Below, in pieces: positions 47,808-57,794 of a stretch of 64,000 nucleotides of DNA. The number at the start of each line of letters is the position of its first letter. The stretch's first letter is position 1. Where the stretch lies: NCBI RefSeq assembly GCF_900129545.1, contig NZ_FQWB01000004.1, positions 124,001 to 188,000 of the forward strand. The letters run 5' to 3'. The notes under the pieces were generated by a model, which did no database searches, was not told the origin of the DNA, and saw nothing but the letters and a program-made list of their open reading frames with translations. A program made the translations under genes and the position numbers. The stretch is from Flavobacterium fluvii (lineage in GTDB: Bacteria; Bacteroidota; Bacteroidia; Flavobacteriales; Flavobacteriaceae).

Positions 47808-50800
47808 CTAGGAATCCTCCGAAAATTTGTTCGCATATTGAGATGGGGTTTCTCCATACTTCTTTTGGAAACATTTACTAAAATATTTCGGGTTGTTGAA
47901 ACCTACTTTATAGCTTATTTGAGAAACATTCATTTTATTTTGTTCCAATAATTGAGCTGCACGTTTCATCCTTACTTCATGAATAAATTCATTGGGCGTG
48001 AAATTTGTCCATGCTTTTATTTTCGTAAATAACATGGTACGGCTTACGCCAAGTTCAGCACTAAAAAACGGAATGTCAAATTGCTCATTGGCGATATTCT
48101 CTTCCACCAGTTTGAATGCTTTTTTAAGCAATTGCTCGTCCAAAGAAGAAACGGTAATTTCGCTGGGAGAGAAACTGTCATCACTGGAGAATTTTGCTTT
48201 TAATCGTTGTGTGGAATCCAACAAATTTTTAATTCTCAACTTAAATTCTTTCAGGTTGAAAGGCTTGCTGATATAATCGTCTGCCCCATTTTCCAATCCT
48301 TCGATTTTATAAATCAAGGAAGATCTTGAAGTAAGCAATATGACCGGAATATGACTGGTTTTTAAGTTTTCCTTCACCTTGGCACAAAGTTCAGTCCCCA
48401 CCATTTCAGGCATAATGACGTCGCTTATTATTAAATCTGGAACATGTTCAAGCGCTTTTTTAAGTCCTTTTTTTCCGTTTTCAGCTTCAATGATATTGTA
48501 CTCTTTCTTTAGAAGATTTTTCATGAAGGAACGCAAAACCTTGTGGTCTTCCACAATCAATATAGTAAGTTTGTCTTCATGAACCATCAAGTCGCTCACG
48601 TCATCATCTTGAATGATTTCTTGATTTTCTAATTGTGCCGAGTATTGGCTAACATCATCACTGATTTTAAAATCCAATAAAATTTCTTTTTCGGAAAGAT
48701 GTTCTTTTCCTAATGGAAGCGCCACTTTAAAAACAACTCCTTTGGCATCTTTATTCTTGACATCAATGGTTCCGTGGTGAAGCTCAACTATATTTTTGGC
48801 AATGGAAAGACCAATTCCCGTGCCTTTACTATAATTGGTTTCCACGTTTTTGTGTGTTGGAATTTCGAAAAACAAATCAAAAATCTTGGCAATATTTTCT
48901 TCGGCTATTCCTACTCCCGAATCTTCGACTTCAATAACAATATCCTTCTCTTCTTTTTTTATATGTATCGATATTACGCCTCCTTTTGGTGTATACCTGA
49001 AAGCATTGGAAATTAAATTATAGAAAACCCGCTCTAATTTATACCGATCATAATAAACCAATATTTCCTCATCCGAGGTGCTGAATGTATAGGTGTAGTT
49101 TCCGTCTTTTGCATACTCGGTAAATGACAAGAATATTTCATTCAGGAATTTCACGATATTCCCTTCGGCTGATTCCAGGACGAATTGGTTATTTTCAAAT
49201 TTCCTGAAATCCATCAGTCTGTTAATCAAACTCAAAAGGTGATTGGCACTGCTTTCGATCACCAACAGTTTTTTGTACATTTCATTCGTGCCATTATAAT
49301 TGGAAAGAATCTGTTGCAAGGGTCCCAAAATCAGTGTCAACGGCGTTCTAAACTCGTGCGAAATATTGGTAAAAAACTGCAATTTTGCTAGGGTATTTTC
49401 TTTATTGATTTCCCCTTCCATATACTCAAATTCCAATTCTTTCTTGAGATTTTCCTTGGATTTCATGATCCAAATCAATCCGTATAATCCTGTCCCGATT
49501 AACAAGAAATAAAACAAAAAAGCCCACCAACTTCTCCAAGGTGCAGGTTCTACAATAATTTCCAATGTGGTTGGAGTCTTGTTCCAAACCCCGTCATTGT
49601 TGGCGCCTTTCACTTCAAATAAATAGGTGCCGGGTTTTTGAATAGTATAAACGGCTTCCGTGTTTGCCGTCGTGGTCCAATTGTTTTCCAAACCAACCAA
49701 TCGATAAGAATATTGATTATTTGTTGAATTGATGAAATTTGGGATTGCAAAATTTATCGAAATATTGGCCTTGTCATAACTCAGTGTCAACGATTTGGTA
49801 TAAGCAATGCTTTTTTCCAGAATGTCTTGATTTGCATTTACATTGACAGACTCATTTTTAATTTTAAAATTGGTCAATATTACCTGCGGAGAATAACTAT
49901 TTAAAGCAATAAGATTGGAGTCAAAATAGGAAACCCCCAAAGGTCCTCCAAAATAGAATTTATGAGAATCGAGCTGCAAGAAAGCATTGTCATTAAATTC
50001 ATTGCTGACCAAACCATCTTTTTGATCGTAAACAATCACGGAATTTCGCGAAGGATTGTATTTAATAATTCCATAATTGGAACTAAGCCACAAATTATTT
50101 TTTGAATCCTCTGAAATGGAATGAATGGATGTTATGGCTGAATTTCCAACGCTTATATTAATCTTGTTAAAGGTTTTTCCATTAAACAAATAGAGCCCCT
50201 TAGCTTTGGTACCAACCCATATCCTGTTTTTTTTATCTTGAAACAAAGCAAGAATATCATCTCCTGAAAGTACCTTGTTGTCAAAGAAAAAATGCTTGAT
50301 TTGATAATTATTGTTGTCTAAATCATTTAAGTTTATGAGGTTTAAACCACTTTGGGTTCCAATCCAGATATTGTCTTTTTTATCCACCAAGAGCGTCCTA
50401 ATCCTATTGTTCGATAAAAAATTATCCGAATAATTATCATTGCCCATAACCTGATAGGTCTTGTTTGAACTATCATAACGGATCAATCCTTTACCAAATG
50501 TTCCCAACCATAAAATATCGTTCTTCCTCCCTTTTTTGATAACATATACACCCGATTCCCTAAGTAGTTTTCTTAAATCTGGTGCAATGTCCTCATTGAT
50601 GAATCTTTTGGATTTTATGTCGTATGCTTCCAATCCCTCGGAAAAAGTACCAATCCACAATATTCCCTTGTCTGAAAGAAACATTGATTTAATATTATTT
50701 CGGGATAATTCACTGCTTTTGTTCGCGGTAAGATAACTGGTGGTTTCGGTTTTGTTGTCAAGAATGGTGATCCCTCCTCCTTCAGTACCAAAATAAATAT

Positions 50801-51908
50801 TCTTGTCTTTGTCGGCAACTATCGAACTGACAACATCAAAACTTAAGGCCCTCTTCCCTGATTCCTGATTCAAATTGGTAAAATTGATATTGGAAACATC
50901 CCAAATATCAACCCCGTTGTAATAGGTACCAATCCAAACGGATCCTTTTTTATCCGTAAAAACAGATTTTATTTTGGTTATGTTCGTTTTTTTATCGGGA
51001 TTGTTGAATATTTTCTGGATCGCTCCGTCCTTTTGCATTACACTAACTCCGTTATAAGCACCTATCCATAATGCACCTTTACGATCTATGTCTATTGATC
51101 TGACGTCAACATCAATTCCATTTTGTTTTCCATTGGCCAAAAGTGAAATAAGCTTTTTAGAAACAGCATCGAATTTATATAATCCACTCGTTTTTGTTCC
51201 AATCCACAAATTACCGGCGACATCTTCCTTGAGACTTTGAACAAAAAGACTTTCCCCATTATCTGGTCTATTGAACTCTTGGAACAAAAAAACACCCTTC
51301 TTTCTGCTGGTTAATTTGCATAAGCCTTTTGCCGTGCCGATCCAAATGGTGCCACTTTTCGTTTCCAAGATGCTTAAAACAAAATTATTGGACAAACTCG
51401 ATTTGTTTCGACTGGAATGAAAAACAGTAATGAATTTATTGGTGGTTTTGTTGTAAATACTTAATCCTCTTGAGGTTCCTATCCAAATTTCATTCTTGAT
51501 TTCCTTGATACTCCAAACCGTATTGTTGCACAACGAATTGTCGTTGTTGGCATGAAAATATTGTTTAAAAGAGTTTTTAACGGGATTATAACAGTTAAGT
51601 CCATTATAAGTTCCCACCCACATTTTTCCTGATTTATCTTCCTCCAAAGCCAGAATATCATTGTTGCTTATGGAAGTGGAATCCGTTGGATCATTACGGT
51701 AAATTGTAAATCTGCTGCCATCATATTTATTCAAACCATCCCTGGTTCCAAACCACATTTGTCCAATGGCATCCTGACGAATTGCAATTACAGAACTTTG
51801 GGAAAGACCGTCAACAGTAGACAAATTATTTAGTCGATACTTATTGGTTTGGGAAGAAACACCAATTGTAATTAGTAAAAAAGACAGCAAAAAAAGAGTA
51901 TGTTTCAT
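47808..51908 (-). CDS. Hybrid two-component system sensor/regulator (HTCS), second copy
   Basis: 1366 residues. Signal peptide, periplasmic propeller repeats (WFGTRDGLNKYDG, WVGTYNGLNCY, WIGTSRGLSIY and so on, about 25-690), Y_Y_Y domain (about 700-785), membrane helix (about 795-815), histidine kinase with His851 (NISHEFRTP), ATPase domain (DSGVGI, GTGIGLSIAKN), receiver with Asp1163 (IISDVIMPE), AraC-type DNA-binding domain (about 1260-1360). It lies between the beta-helix protein gene and the GH88-GH2-PL38 operon and probably activates them in response to a uronic-acid oligosaccharide. Ligand inferred. Confidence 0.92.
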   Translation of the reverse strand: MKHTLFLLSFLLITIGVSSQTNKYRLNNLSTVDGLSQSSVIAIRQDAIGQMWFGTRDGLNKYDGSRFTIYRNDPTDSTSISNNDILALEEDKSGKMWVGTYNGLNCYNPVKNSFKQYFHANNDNSLCNNTVWSIKEIKNEIWIGTSRGLSIYNKTTNKFITVFHSSRNKSSLSNNFVLSILETKSGTIWIGTAKGLCKLTSRKKGVFLFQEFNRPDNGESLFVQSLKEDVAGNLWIGTKTSGLYKFDAVSKKLISLLANGKQNGIDVDVRSIDIDRKGALWIGAYNGVSVMQKDGAIQKIFNNPDKKTNITKIKSVFTDKKGSVWIGTYYNGVDIWDVSNINFTNLNQESGKRALSFDVVSSIVADKDKNIYFGTEGGGITILDNKTETTSYLTANKSSELSRNNIKSMFLSDKGILWIGTFSEGLEAYDIKSKRFINEDIAPDLRKLLRESGVYVIKKGRKNDILWLGTFGKGLIRYDSSNKTYQVMGNDNYSDNFLSNNRIRTLLVDKKDNIWIGTQSGLNLINLNDLDNNNYQIKHFFFDNKVLSGDDILALFQDKKNRIWVGTKAKGLYLFNGKTFNKINISVGNSAITSIHSISEDSKNNLWLSSNYGIIKYNPSRNSVIVYDQKDGLVSNEFNDNAFLQLDSHKFYFGGPLGVSYFDSNLIALNSYSPQVILTNFKIKNESVNVNANQDILEKSIAYTKSLTLSYDKANISINFAIPNFINSTNNQYSYRLVGLENNWTTTANTEAVYTIQKPGTYLFEVKGANNDGVWNKTPTTLEIIVEPAPWRSWWAFLFYFLLIGTGLYGLIWIMKSKENLKKELEFEYMEGEINKENTLAKLQFFTNISHEFRTPLTLILGPLQQILSNYNGTNEMYKKLLVIESSANHLLSLINRLMDFRKFENNQFVLESAEGNIVKFLNEIFLSFTEYAKDGNYTYTFSTSDEEILVYYDRYKLERVFYNLISNAFRYTPKGGVISIHIKKEEKDIVIEVEDSGVGIAEENIAKIFDLFFEIPTHKNVETNYSKGTGIGLSIAKNIVELHHGTIDVKNKDAKGVVFKVALPLGKEHLSEKEILLDFKISDDVSQYSAQLENQEIIQDDDVSDLMVHEDKLTILIVEDHKVLRSFMKNLLKKEYNIIEAENGKKGLKKALEHVPDLIISDVIMPEMVGTELCAKVKENLKTSHIPVILLTSRSSLIYKIEGLENGADDYISKPFNLKEFKLRIKNLLDSTQRLKAKFSSDDSFSPSEITVSSLDEQLLKKAFKLVEENIANEQFDIPFFSAELGVSRTMLFTKIKAWTNFTPNEFIHEVRMKRAAQLLEQNKMNVSQISYKVGFNNPKYFSKCFQKKYGETPSQYANKFSEDS

Positions 51909-52043
51909 TCTAGTATTTCATCAGTAAATAATTTCCCAATGTGAATAATCAATATTAATTCTAAGTGATAAAGGAAGTGAAAAGATTTAAAACTCTCGCT
52001 AAATATTGCAATTATTTAGCCGTTTTTCACTCCCTCACGGAAT

Positions 52044-53729
52044 TTATTTCAAACGTTTTTTTAATTGATAATCATATAGGGAAGGCTCTTTTTGAATGGG
52101 TTGATTCAAAAATTCAATGTAGGCATCGGGACCATATTCTAATTTAAAATTTTGATTTCCGTGAACACCTATTATTCTGGCAAAAGGACCATCTTCCATA
52201 CCATTAAGTACAATTGGTTTTGATGTGTCAAACTTTCCCGTAACAGCAACATTAATATTCCAAAAAGTGGTGAAAGCACCGTGGGAAGGCTTCCAATAAT
52301 CAGCACCACCGGCCAAAAACAGCGGATAACTATTATCTTCCTTTGGACTAAGATGAACCTTTATATTATCAAACAAATTTTGATGGTTGGCTCCTGCATG
52401 CTGATCTAAATTAGCATTAGTGAAAACTTCACAGTTTTGATATACATCTTTGGTCGAAAAGGTATTAAAACTGAGTGGATGAACCGCATTATTATATACT
52501 TTAAGATTTTTAACCAGTACATTATGAACACCTCCCATTGCAACAGTATAATGTGCAATATTATTTCCATCTGTAGTAATATCCTCTATAGTCACATTCG
52601 AAATTTCTTCGGTTAGAATGCCACTTTCCGCATTGTGTATCGAAACATCACTGACCCAACTATTGAATATTCTTGTCAAAAACATGGCGTTATATCCTTG
52701 CTCGACGTGGTGGGCAACCCTTGGCGTATCGGGAAAAGTAAATCTAAGATGTTCAATACCCACTTCCGATAAATGTTTCCACTCAACAAGTTGCGCTTGG
52801 TAATTTGGTTTTATTTCCAATAATAAAGGCGTTTTGATTGTAACCTTGTTATTGGCAATTTTAACAATTTCCACTTGTTGCCTTACGATGGGCAATGTTG
52901 GGAATTTCCAATGATGGGAACCCGGTTTTACGTTTGCATTATTATATAAGGCTTTAATTATTTCTCCATTTTCACCTTCTTTATTGAATAATTCCAATTC
53001 GACAACTTCACCAACTTTCAGTCCATTGACATCCGAAACCGTAAAAGTATTTTCTCCTCTTTTGCCTGTCAAAACTTTAGCCAATACATTTAATTTAGGG
53101 TCGTATTTTTCCAGATACGATTTTACTCTTTCATTGGGAACTTGTGTCCAAATAAAACCGCCGGACCAAGCGTATTGTGAAAAAGGCAGGTCAACATTAT
53201 TTTCTTTTTCCCGCTGTCTTTTATCAAAAGTGGTGAGATATTCCCTCAATTCGGTCAATGATTCAGGATCTTTTAAATACATCATTGGTCTTGGACAAAA
53301 AATTTCAGTTCCATTTTCTCCTGATCCTGCACCTCTAAGCACGAAATTGCTGCGTTCAATGTACAAAATATCACTTAAAATGATTCGGCCTGCAGGCAAT
53401 TGCAAAACTACATCGCCTTTGATGGAACTTGATGCTTTTATTGCTTTGATCAAGTTTTTGGAGTCGTCCAACCCATCATTTGCAATAACGCCATAATCCG
53501 TGGCATTGATTATTTGTCCTGTCTTTTGGGGAATTTTCACTTCACCAAAATGGTATCCAGCGTAACTGAAATCTGGGAGATAATTTTGCCCGGCAATTTT
53601 CTTGTTGGTAATTATCTCGGGTAATTCTTGAGAAGAAAGGCTGTTGAACGAAAATAAAATTGCAATAAAAAAGGCATAGATTATGACCTTTTGATTAACG
53701 AAATTTCTGTTTTTAGTAGACTGAAACAT
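52044..53729 (-). CDS. Secreted right-handed beta-helix protein (pectate-lyase-3-like N-terminus, DUF4955-like)
   Basis: 561 residues. Signal peptide (VIIYAFFIAILFSFNSLSSQ), then a pectate-lyase-superfamily start (INATDYGVIANDGLDDSKNLIKAIKA), beta-helix strands (IERSNFVLRGAGSGENGTEIF, NVTIEDITTDGNNIAHYTVAMGGVHNVLVKNLKVYN) and a C-terminal part I associate with DUF4955. No lyase or hydrolase catalytic set is certain; conserved-looking Asp, His and Glu lie in LDQHAGANHQN. It sits 135 bp before the HTCS gene with its own -7 box, so it probably acts on the same polymer as the GH88-GH2-PL38 set. Enzyme activity is inferred only. Confidence 0.65.
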   Translation of the reverse strand: MFQSTKNRNFVNQKVIIYAFFIAILFSFNSLSSQELPEIITNKKIAGQNYLPDFSYAGYHFGEVKIPQKTGQIINATDYGVIANDGLDDSKNLIKAIKASSSIKGDVVLQLPAGRIILSDILYIERSNFVLRGAGSGENGTEIFCPRPMMYLKDPESLTELREYLTTFDKRQREKENNVDLPFSQYAWSGGFIWTQVPNERVKSYLEKYDPKLNVLAKVLTGKRGENTFTVSDVNGLKVGEVVELELFNKEGENGEIIKALYNNANVKPGSHHWKFPTLPIVRQQVEIVKIANNKVTIKTPLLLEIKPNYQAQLVEWKHLSEVGIEHLRFTFPDTPRVAHHVEQGYNAMFLTRIFNSWVSDVSIHNAESGILTEEISNVTIEDITTDGNNIAHYTVAMGGVHNVLVKNLKVYNNAVHPLSFNTFSTKDVYQNCEVFTNANLDQHAGANHQNLFDNIKVHLSPKEDNSYPLFLAGGADYWKPSHGAFTTFWNINVAVTGKFDTSKPIVLNGMEDGPFARIIGVHGNQNFKLEYGPDAYIEFLNQPIQKEPSLYDYQLKKRLK

Positions 53730-53748
53730 ATAATTAAATTTAATTCTT

Positions 53749-53756
53749 CAAATATA
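53749..53756 (-). promoter_or_regulatory. -7 promoter box for the beta-helix protein gene
   Basis: Minus-strand TATATTTG, perfect match to TAnnTTTG, 19 bp before the start codon, so the leader is very short. No GntR operator here. Confidence 0.55.
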
Positions 53757-53942
53757 GAATTAGACAGCGATTCAATAATCCTAAAATAGGTAGACAAATA
53801 TCCAAATGTGTGCAAACAGTTCTTTGGACACAAAAAAACACAAAAGAAATCAAAGTATAATATTATGCAGTTTTTGAAGGGAAAAAACAAGGAAATTTAT
53901 AACTAAAAAAGATCGGGGAAATTATTTAAACATACTGGAATT

Positions 53943-53991
53943 ATTCCCTGCTAAAACCTACCAATTCAGTCGGTTGATTTTAGCAGGGAAT
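53943..53991 (-). terminator. Strong hairpin after PL7
   Basis: Perfect 14-bp stem ATTCCCTGCTAAAA/TTTTAGCAGGGAAT with a 21-nt loop, 20 bp past the PL7 stop. No T-run follows on the minus strand, so it may act as an RNA-stabilising 3' end rather than a classical terminator. Confidence 0.6.
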
Positions 53992-54011
53992 AGATTTTTA
54001 ACAAAAAATTA

Positions 54012-54878
54012 CTAATGGGAGGTTTCTAAAGCGTATATCTTAACCTTGGCAAACGCATTGGGTTCTGTTGATTGAAAATAATTCCCCGCTTTGAAATAGT
54101 TTTCAAAGACGCCCCATTTTTTCATGTTGATGTCATTATAAACAAACGATTCACCACCGTTCAGCGTGACTACCATTTTGCCGTCGGAAACTTTAACTTC
54201 CAAGGTAAATTTGTCGAAATTCACTTTTTCTTTAAAATCCCTGCCTTCATCATCGCCCCAGGCTTTCACATCCAATATTTCTTTATCCGTGGCATTTGGA
54301 TTCTTGAGAACCTTGGTTTTGACTCTAATTTTTCCATTGTCCCAATATATTTTTAATACTGGTGGTGCATTGTTGTCTTTTTGTCCGATCAAATTTCGCT
54401 GTTCCTCTGTTAATCTTCCATGAATTTGCGCAATAATAACCTTGCTATACTTGCCATTTTGTTCTTTCGACACCTCAGCCATTGCGTAAGTAGCTTTAAA
54501 AACTCCTCCTTTTGCAAATGTCCAATTCACGTTCTTATTGCCAGGCTCCATTACTTCTCTCAATTCAGCTCTTGAAAAATGGCTGTTGGCTGTAGTTGTT
54601 CCTGACGGAAAAGCATAAAAAACAATCGACTTATCCTTTTCGTCATTATACATATACTTTTTAAGAGTAGCGTTATTTGCATAATCCAATATTTCTGGAT
54701 ATCCTACATCAAATGGTTGGCCTGGTTTATTTGGGTTTTCTTCAGGAATAGTAACAGTCCAATGGGTTAAATCTATCGATTCTGTTTTCTTTTTCTCTTT
54801 GCCTGCATCTTGGCCGTAGCTAAACCCAACCAAAGAAAATGCCGTAAAGGCCGCGATTGTTGAAAATTTCATACTCAT
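54012..54878 (-). CDS. PL7 alginate lyase (periplasmic)
   Basis: 288 residues. Signal peptide (FSTIAAFTAFSLVGFSYGQ), one alginate_lyase2 jelly-roll. The three PL7 motifs are present: SRAELREV (102-109), QIH (151-153) and YFKAGNYFQ (about 261-269). QIH rather than QVH is generally linked with activity on guluronate-containing blocks. No T9SS domain or lipobox, so probably periplasmic. Last gene of the PL17-kdgF-PL7 operon, 24 bp after kdgF. Confidence 0.93.
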   Translation of the reverse strand: MSMKFSTIAAFTAFSLVGFSYGQDAGKEKKKTESIDLTHWTVTIPEENPNKPGQPFDVGYPEILDYANNATLKKYMYNDEKDKSIVFYAFPSGTTTANSHFSRAELREVMEPGNKNVNWTFAKGGVFKATYAMAEVSKEQNGKYSKVIIAQIHGRLTEEQRNLIGQKDNNAPPVLKIYWDNGKIRVKTKVLKNPNATDKEILDVKAWGDDEGRDFKEKVNFDKFTLEVKVSDGKMVVTLNGGESFVYNDINMKKWGVFENYFKAGNYFQSTEPNAFAKVKIYALETSH

Positions 54879-54902
54879 TGTAATTTCAGCTGTAATAATC
54901 TA

Positions 54903-55256
54903 TTAAACTTTGTTCATAAAATCTTCACGGATTGGACTAAAAACATCAATAAGAACACCGTCTTCCAGGCAAATCGCTCCGTGCAACACATGAGGCGGGA
55001 TATAAAAACAATCTCCACCTTTCAAAATCTTGGTTTCCTCGCCAATAGTCATTTCAAATTGACCACTGACAACATAAGTTACTTGTGCGTGATAATGTTC
55101 GTGCATTGGGCCAATGCCTCCTTTTGCAAATGACACGTTTACTAACATAATGGTGTCATCATAACCCATTATTTTTCGCTTTACTCCTTCTCCAACTACT
55201 TCCCATGGAATTTCATCTCCCAATAAAAATTCTTTACTCGCTCCAAAACTTTGCAT
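54903..55256 (-). CDS. kdgF: KdgF-like cupin: opening of unsaturated monouronates
   Basis: 117 residues, a single cupin. Metal ligands His52, His54, Gln58 (HEHYHAQ) and His92 (PPHVLHG region), plus Arg110 near the C-terminus (SPIRED) as in KdgF. KdgF speeds conversion of 4,5-unsaturated galacturonate, mannuronate or guluronate to the linear keto form that becomes DEH. No signal peptide, so cytoplasmic. Seven bp after the PL17 gene and just before PL7, which ties it to alginate. Confidence 0.9.
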   Translation of the reverse strand: MQSFGASKEFLLGDEIPWEVVGEGVKRKIMGYDDTIMLVNVSFAKGGIGPMHEHYHAQVTYVVSGQFEMTIGEETKILKGGDCFYIPPHVLHGAICLEDGVLIDVFSPIREDFMNKV

Positions 55257-55263
55257 ACTGTTT

Positions 55264-57519
55264 TTATTTAATTGTTGTTTTATAATAGGTTCCTACCCAA
55301 TTGTAGGTTTTGTTGTTAATTTGCAGACGATGCTTTTGATTGGCTTTGTTGTTTTTTGTTGCCAAAACAAAGAGAGTTGTCACTCCCGATTTGCTTTTAA
55401 TTTCCACTCCAATATAATTTGAATCTTCATAAACCACTTTTAATGAAGCGATGCTGCTGGAGGAATTTGTAGCCAATTCAGTAACCTTATTGTAGTTTCC
55501 GTGTGTTTCGAGAACAGAAACAAAAGTGCCTTTTTGGGCATTCTTTTTTCTAAAAATGATGCCTGGTTCTTTTCTTAAATTAAAGCTGGGATCGTTTGCC
55601 CCTATTCTCACAAAGAAAACCTCGTCATTGGGCTGGTTAACCGAAGTTAGTGTATAGAAACTTCCTTCGTTCAACCAGGAAATCTTGGAATTGTCTGTTG
55701 CCAAGGTAGCCGAACCTTCTTTCCACAAATGCTGATAACCGTTTGCTTTTCCAAAAGGTTCCATAGATTTTGGGGTTTCATAAGCAAAATTAGCCGACAT
55801 CAATTGTCCCAAATAATAGAACGGCAAATCATATTGATTGGCAGTTTTTGAATTCAATTGAATAATATCCAGCAAAAATGGCTTTTCAAATCCTTCTTCT
55901 TCGATTAATGCCATTGTTCTTTGCATTGTCGTTCCCGGATAAGCATTGTTTTCATTGGCACTAATGATTTGAACTTTGGGATTGGAAACATCAAACAGGT
56001 ATTTCTCGGAAGCAAATTTGCTTCCTGTCTCAAAATCCCCTCCAAAATGGGAAGTTTCGTTTTGAACAATTGTATTGTGCGCTATGGTTTGTTTCGCCCA
56101 GGTTGTGTTCTCCTTTAAATAATTACCGCCACCTTTTTGCTCAATATTCACAAATCTTGCCAATCCGTAGTCTTGCAAAACATCTGTGCCGTTGTTGTAA
56201 AACGAAAAAGAAAGCTTGTCGTAATGTCCATGACTCAATCCTTGAGAAGCATATTTCATCACCAAGGTCAATTCGTCTTCATTCTTTTTATTTCTGATAA
56301 TGGCGACCCCTCCTTGTTTTCCATCCGCCCCATCGGATAAATCAATGGATTTTTTTTCAAATGGTTTTTCTAAATTATTCTTGATTCCAAGTGCCACCGC
56401 CATACCTGAATTGTTTAACTGGACACGTCCTTGTTTCTCTGCGATTGACAATAAAGAAGGATCTTTTGCTCCATATAAATAGGCAATATCTACCACCGTG
56501 ACTAATTCTCTGGAATAATAAGACATCCCTTTTTGTCCATCATTCAATGGAAAAAACTCTCCTTCTGAATTCGTTAAATTCAACAAGGCATAAACCGACT
56601 TTATCAAGATTCCATTTTTATATTCAAAAATTTTCAAGTCGGGTTTACTGTTCTGGAGAGCCACGGCAAAAATCATGAAAGGATACATGGCATACCTTTG
56701 ATAATAAGGACCTTCCGTATAATAACCATCAGGAGAAAAAGGCTCATCAATATTGCCAAAAAAACCTGTTTTTTGTCCTTCTTTTTTAATTAATCCGCCA
56801 TCATTATCCTTCATTCCCGCAGGTAAACCATCATCCTTTAAGCCATTTAAGGCGCGATCCAGCAGTACCTCATCATTCATCACTAAACCTATCATCCCAA
56901 CTGCAACATTACCCCAAGTACTGTGGTTGTGCACCCTGTTAAAAAACTGGGGGGAACCGATTGATATAAAATCGGCAAAAGGTTTAAACAAGTCTTTTTC
57001 AATAGTGGAACGGTCTGCTAGGCTAATAAAATCATAAACACAATCATAAGCCTGACTCACATATACCAGCCAATTGGCATCATTTAAAGCTTGCCAAAAA
57101 ATCTTTCCCCTGGCATAAGAACGTTCTTGTGGGTGCAAAGGTAAAGTGGGATACATTTTGGCATAGGCCAATAACATGTCTCGAACATAGATTGCATATT
57201 TTTCATCCTCTAATATTTGATATAAAACACCCGCTCTCTCCAAAATAAGAAAATTTCTTTTATGCCGTTCGTGCGTGTAGCCCCCCGAAAAATCTTTTGG
57301 AACAGGAATATCAATGCCCAAAACAATTTCGGCATCGACTTCTTTTTTTACATCTGCCAAAGAAGCATCAAAAAGCGGCACTTTTCCCAATTGCGATCTG
57401 ATTTCTCGAACACCTTCCTTGGTCAAAACCAAACTTGGATGTGTTTGTGATTTTACATTTAGATGTAAAAAAGTCAAAAGTATAATCAGTACTATTCGTA
57501 CTTTATTTATTGTGCCCAT
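55264..57519 (-). CDS. PL17 oligoalginate lyase
   Basis: 751 residues, the usual PL17 length. Signal peptide (IVLIILLTFLHLNVKSQ). N-terminal (alpha/alpha) toroid (about 30-380) with Asn198-His199 (HNHSTWGN) and the catalytic Tyr in DGYYTEGPYYQRYA (about 264-277). C-terminal heparinase II/III beta-sheet domain with GLSHGHYDKLSF. PL17 enzymes are exolytic on alginate oligomers and release unsaturated monouronate. First gene of the operon with kdgF and PL7, under GntR operator G. Confidence 0.95.
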   Translation of the reverse strand: MGTINKVRIVLIILLTFLHLNVKSQTHPSLVLTKEGVREIRSQLGKVPLFDASLADVKKEVDAEIVLGIDIPVPKDFSGGYTHERHKRNFLILERAGVLYQILEDEKYAIYVRDMLLAYAKMYPTLPLHPQERSYARGKIFWQALNDANWLVYVSQAYDCVYDFISLADRSTIEKDLFKPFADFISIGSPQFFNRVHNHSTWGNVAVGMIGLVMNDEVLLDRALNGLKDDGLPAGMKDNDGGLIKKEGQKTGFFGNIDEPFSPDGYYTEGPYYQRYAMYPFMIFAVALQNSKPDLKIFEYKNGILIKSVYALLNLTNSEGEFFPLNDGQKGMSYYSRELVTVVDIAYLYGAKDPSLLSIAEKQGRVQLNNSGMAVALGIKNNLEKPFEKKSIDLSDGADGKQGGVAIIRNKKNEDELTLVMKYASQGLSHGHYDKLSFSFYNNGTDVLQDYGLARFVNIEQKGGGNYLKENTTWAKQTIAHNTIVQNETSHFGGDFETGSKFASEKYLFDVSNPKVQIISANENNAYPGTTMQRTMALIEEEGFEKPFLLDIIQLNSKTANQYDLPFYYLGQLMSANFAYETPKSMEPFGKANGYQHLWKEGSATLATDNSKISWLNEGSFYTLTSVNQPNDEVFFVRIGANDPSFNLRKEPGIIFRKKNAQKGTFVSVLETHGNYNKVTELATNSSSSIASLKVVYEDSNYIGVEIKSKSGVTTLFVLATKNNKANQKHRLQINNKTYNWVGTYYKTTIK

Positions 57520-57647
57520 AATTTATTTATAATTTTCCTCCTTGTGAAAGGATTTACTGAATTTTAGATTCTTATTTCGCTTTATCAAATTCTGTTTTAT
57601 TGTAACGTAATCCTCGACCACAATTACAATCATTTAAAGAAACAAAT

Positions 57648-57678
57648 ATTGGTTAACCAGTTTGGTTCTCCAAATATA
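57648..57678 (-). promoter_or_regulatory. GntR operator G with PL17-kdgF-PL7 promoter (2 units)
   Basis: Units TTGGTTAACCAG and TTGGTTCTCCAA at 13-bp spacing (57648-57674). The minus-strand -7 box TATATTTG (57671-57678) overlaps the outer unit. The expected third unit is absent. The rest of the 370-bp gap 57520-57889 contains only the terminator at 57795-57833. Confidence 0.88.
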
Positions 57679-57794
57679 TCGTTTATTATTAATACAAAAA
57701 ATAAAATAAGACTTTTTTTGTTCTTTGTTGAAAAATTAAAACAACACAGCGATATTCTGTGCGAATATTTATAAAACATTTTGTCGACATGCAC

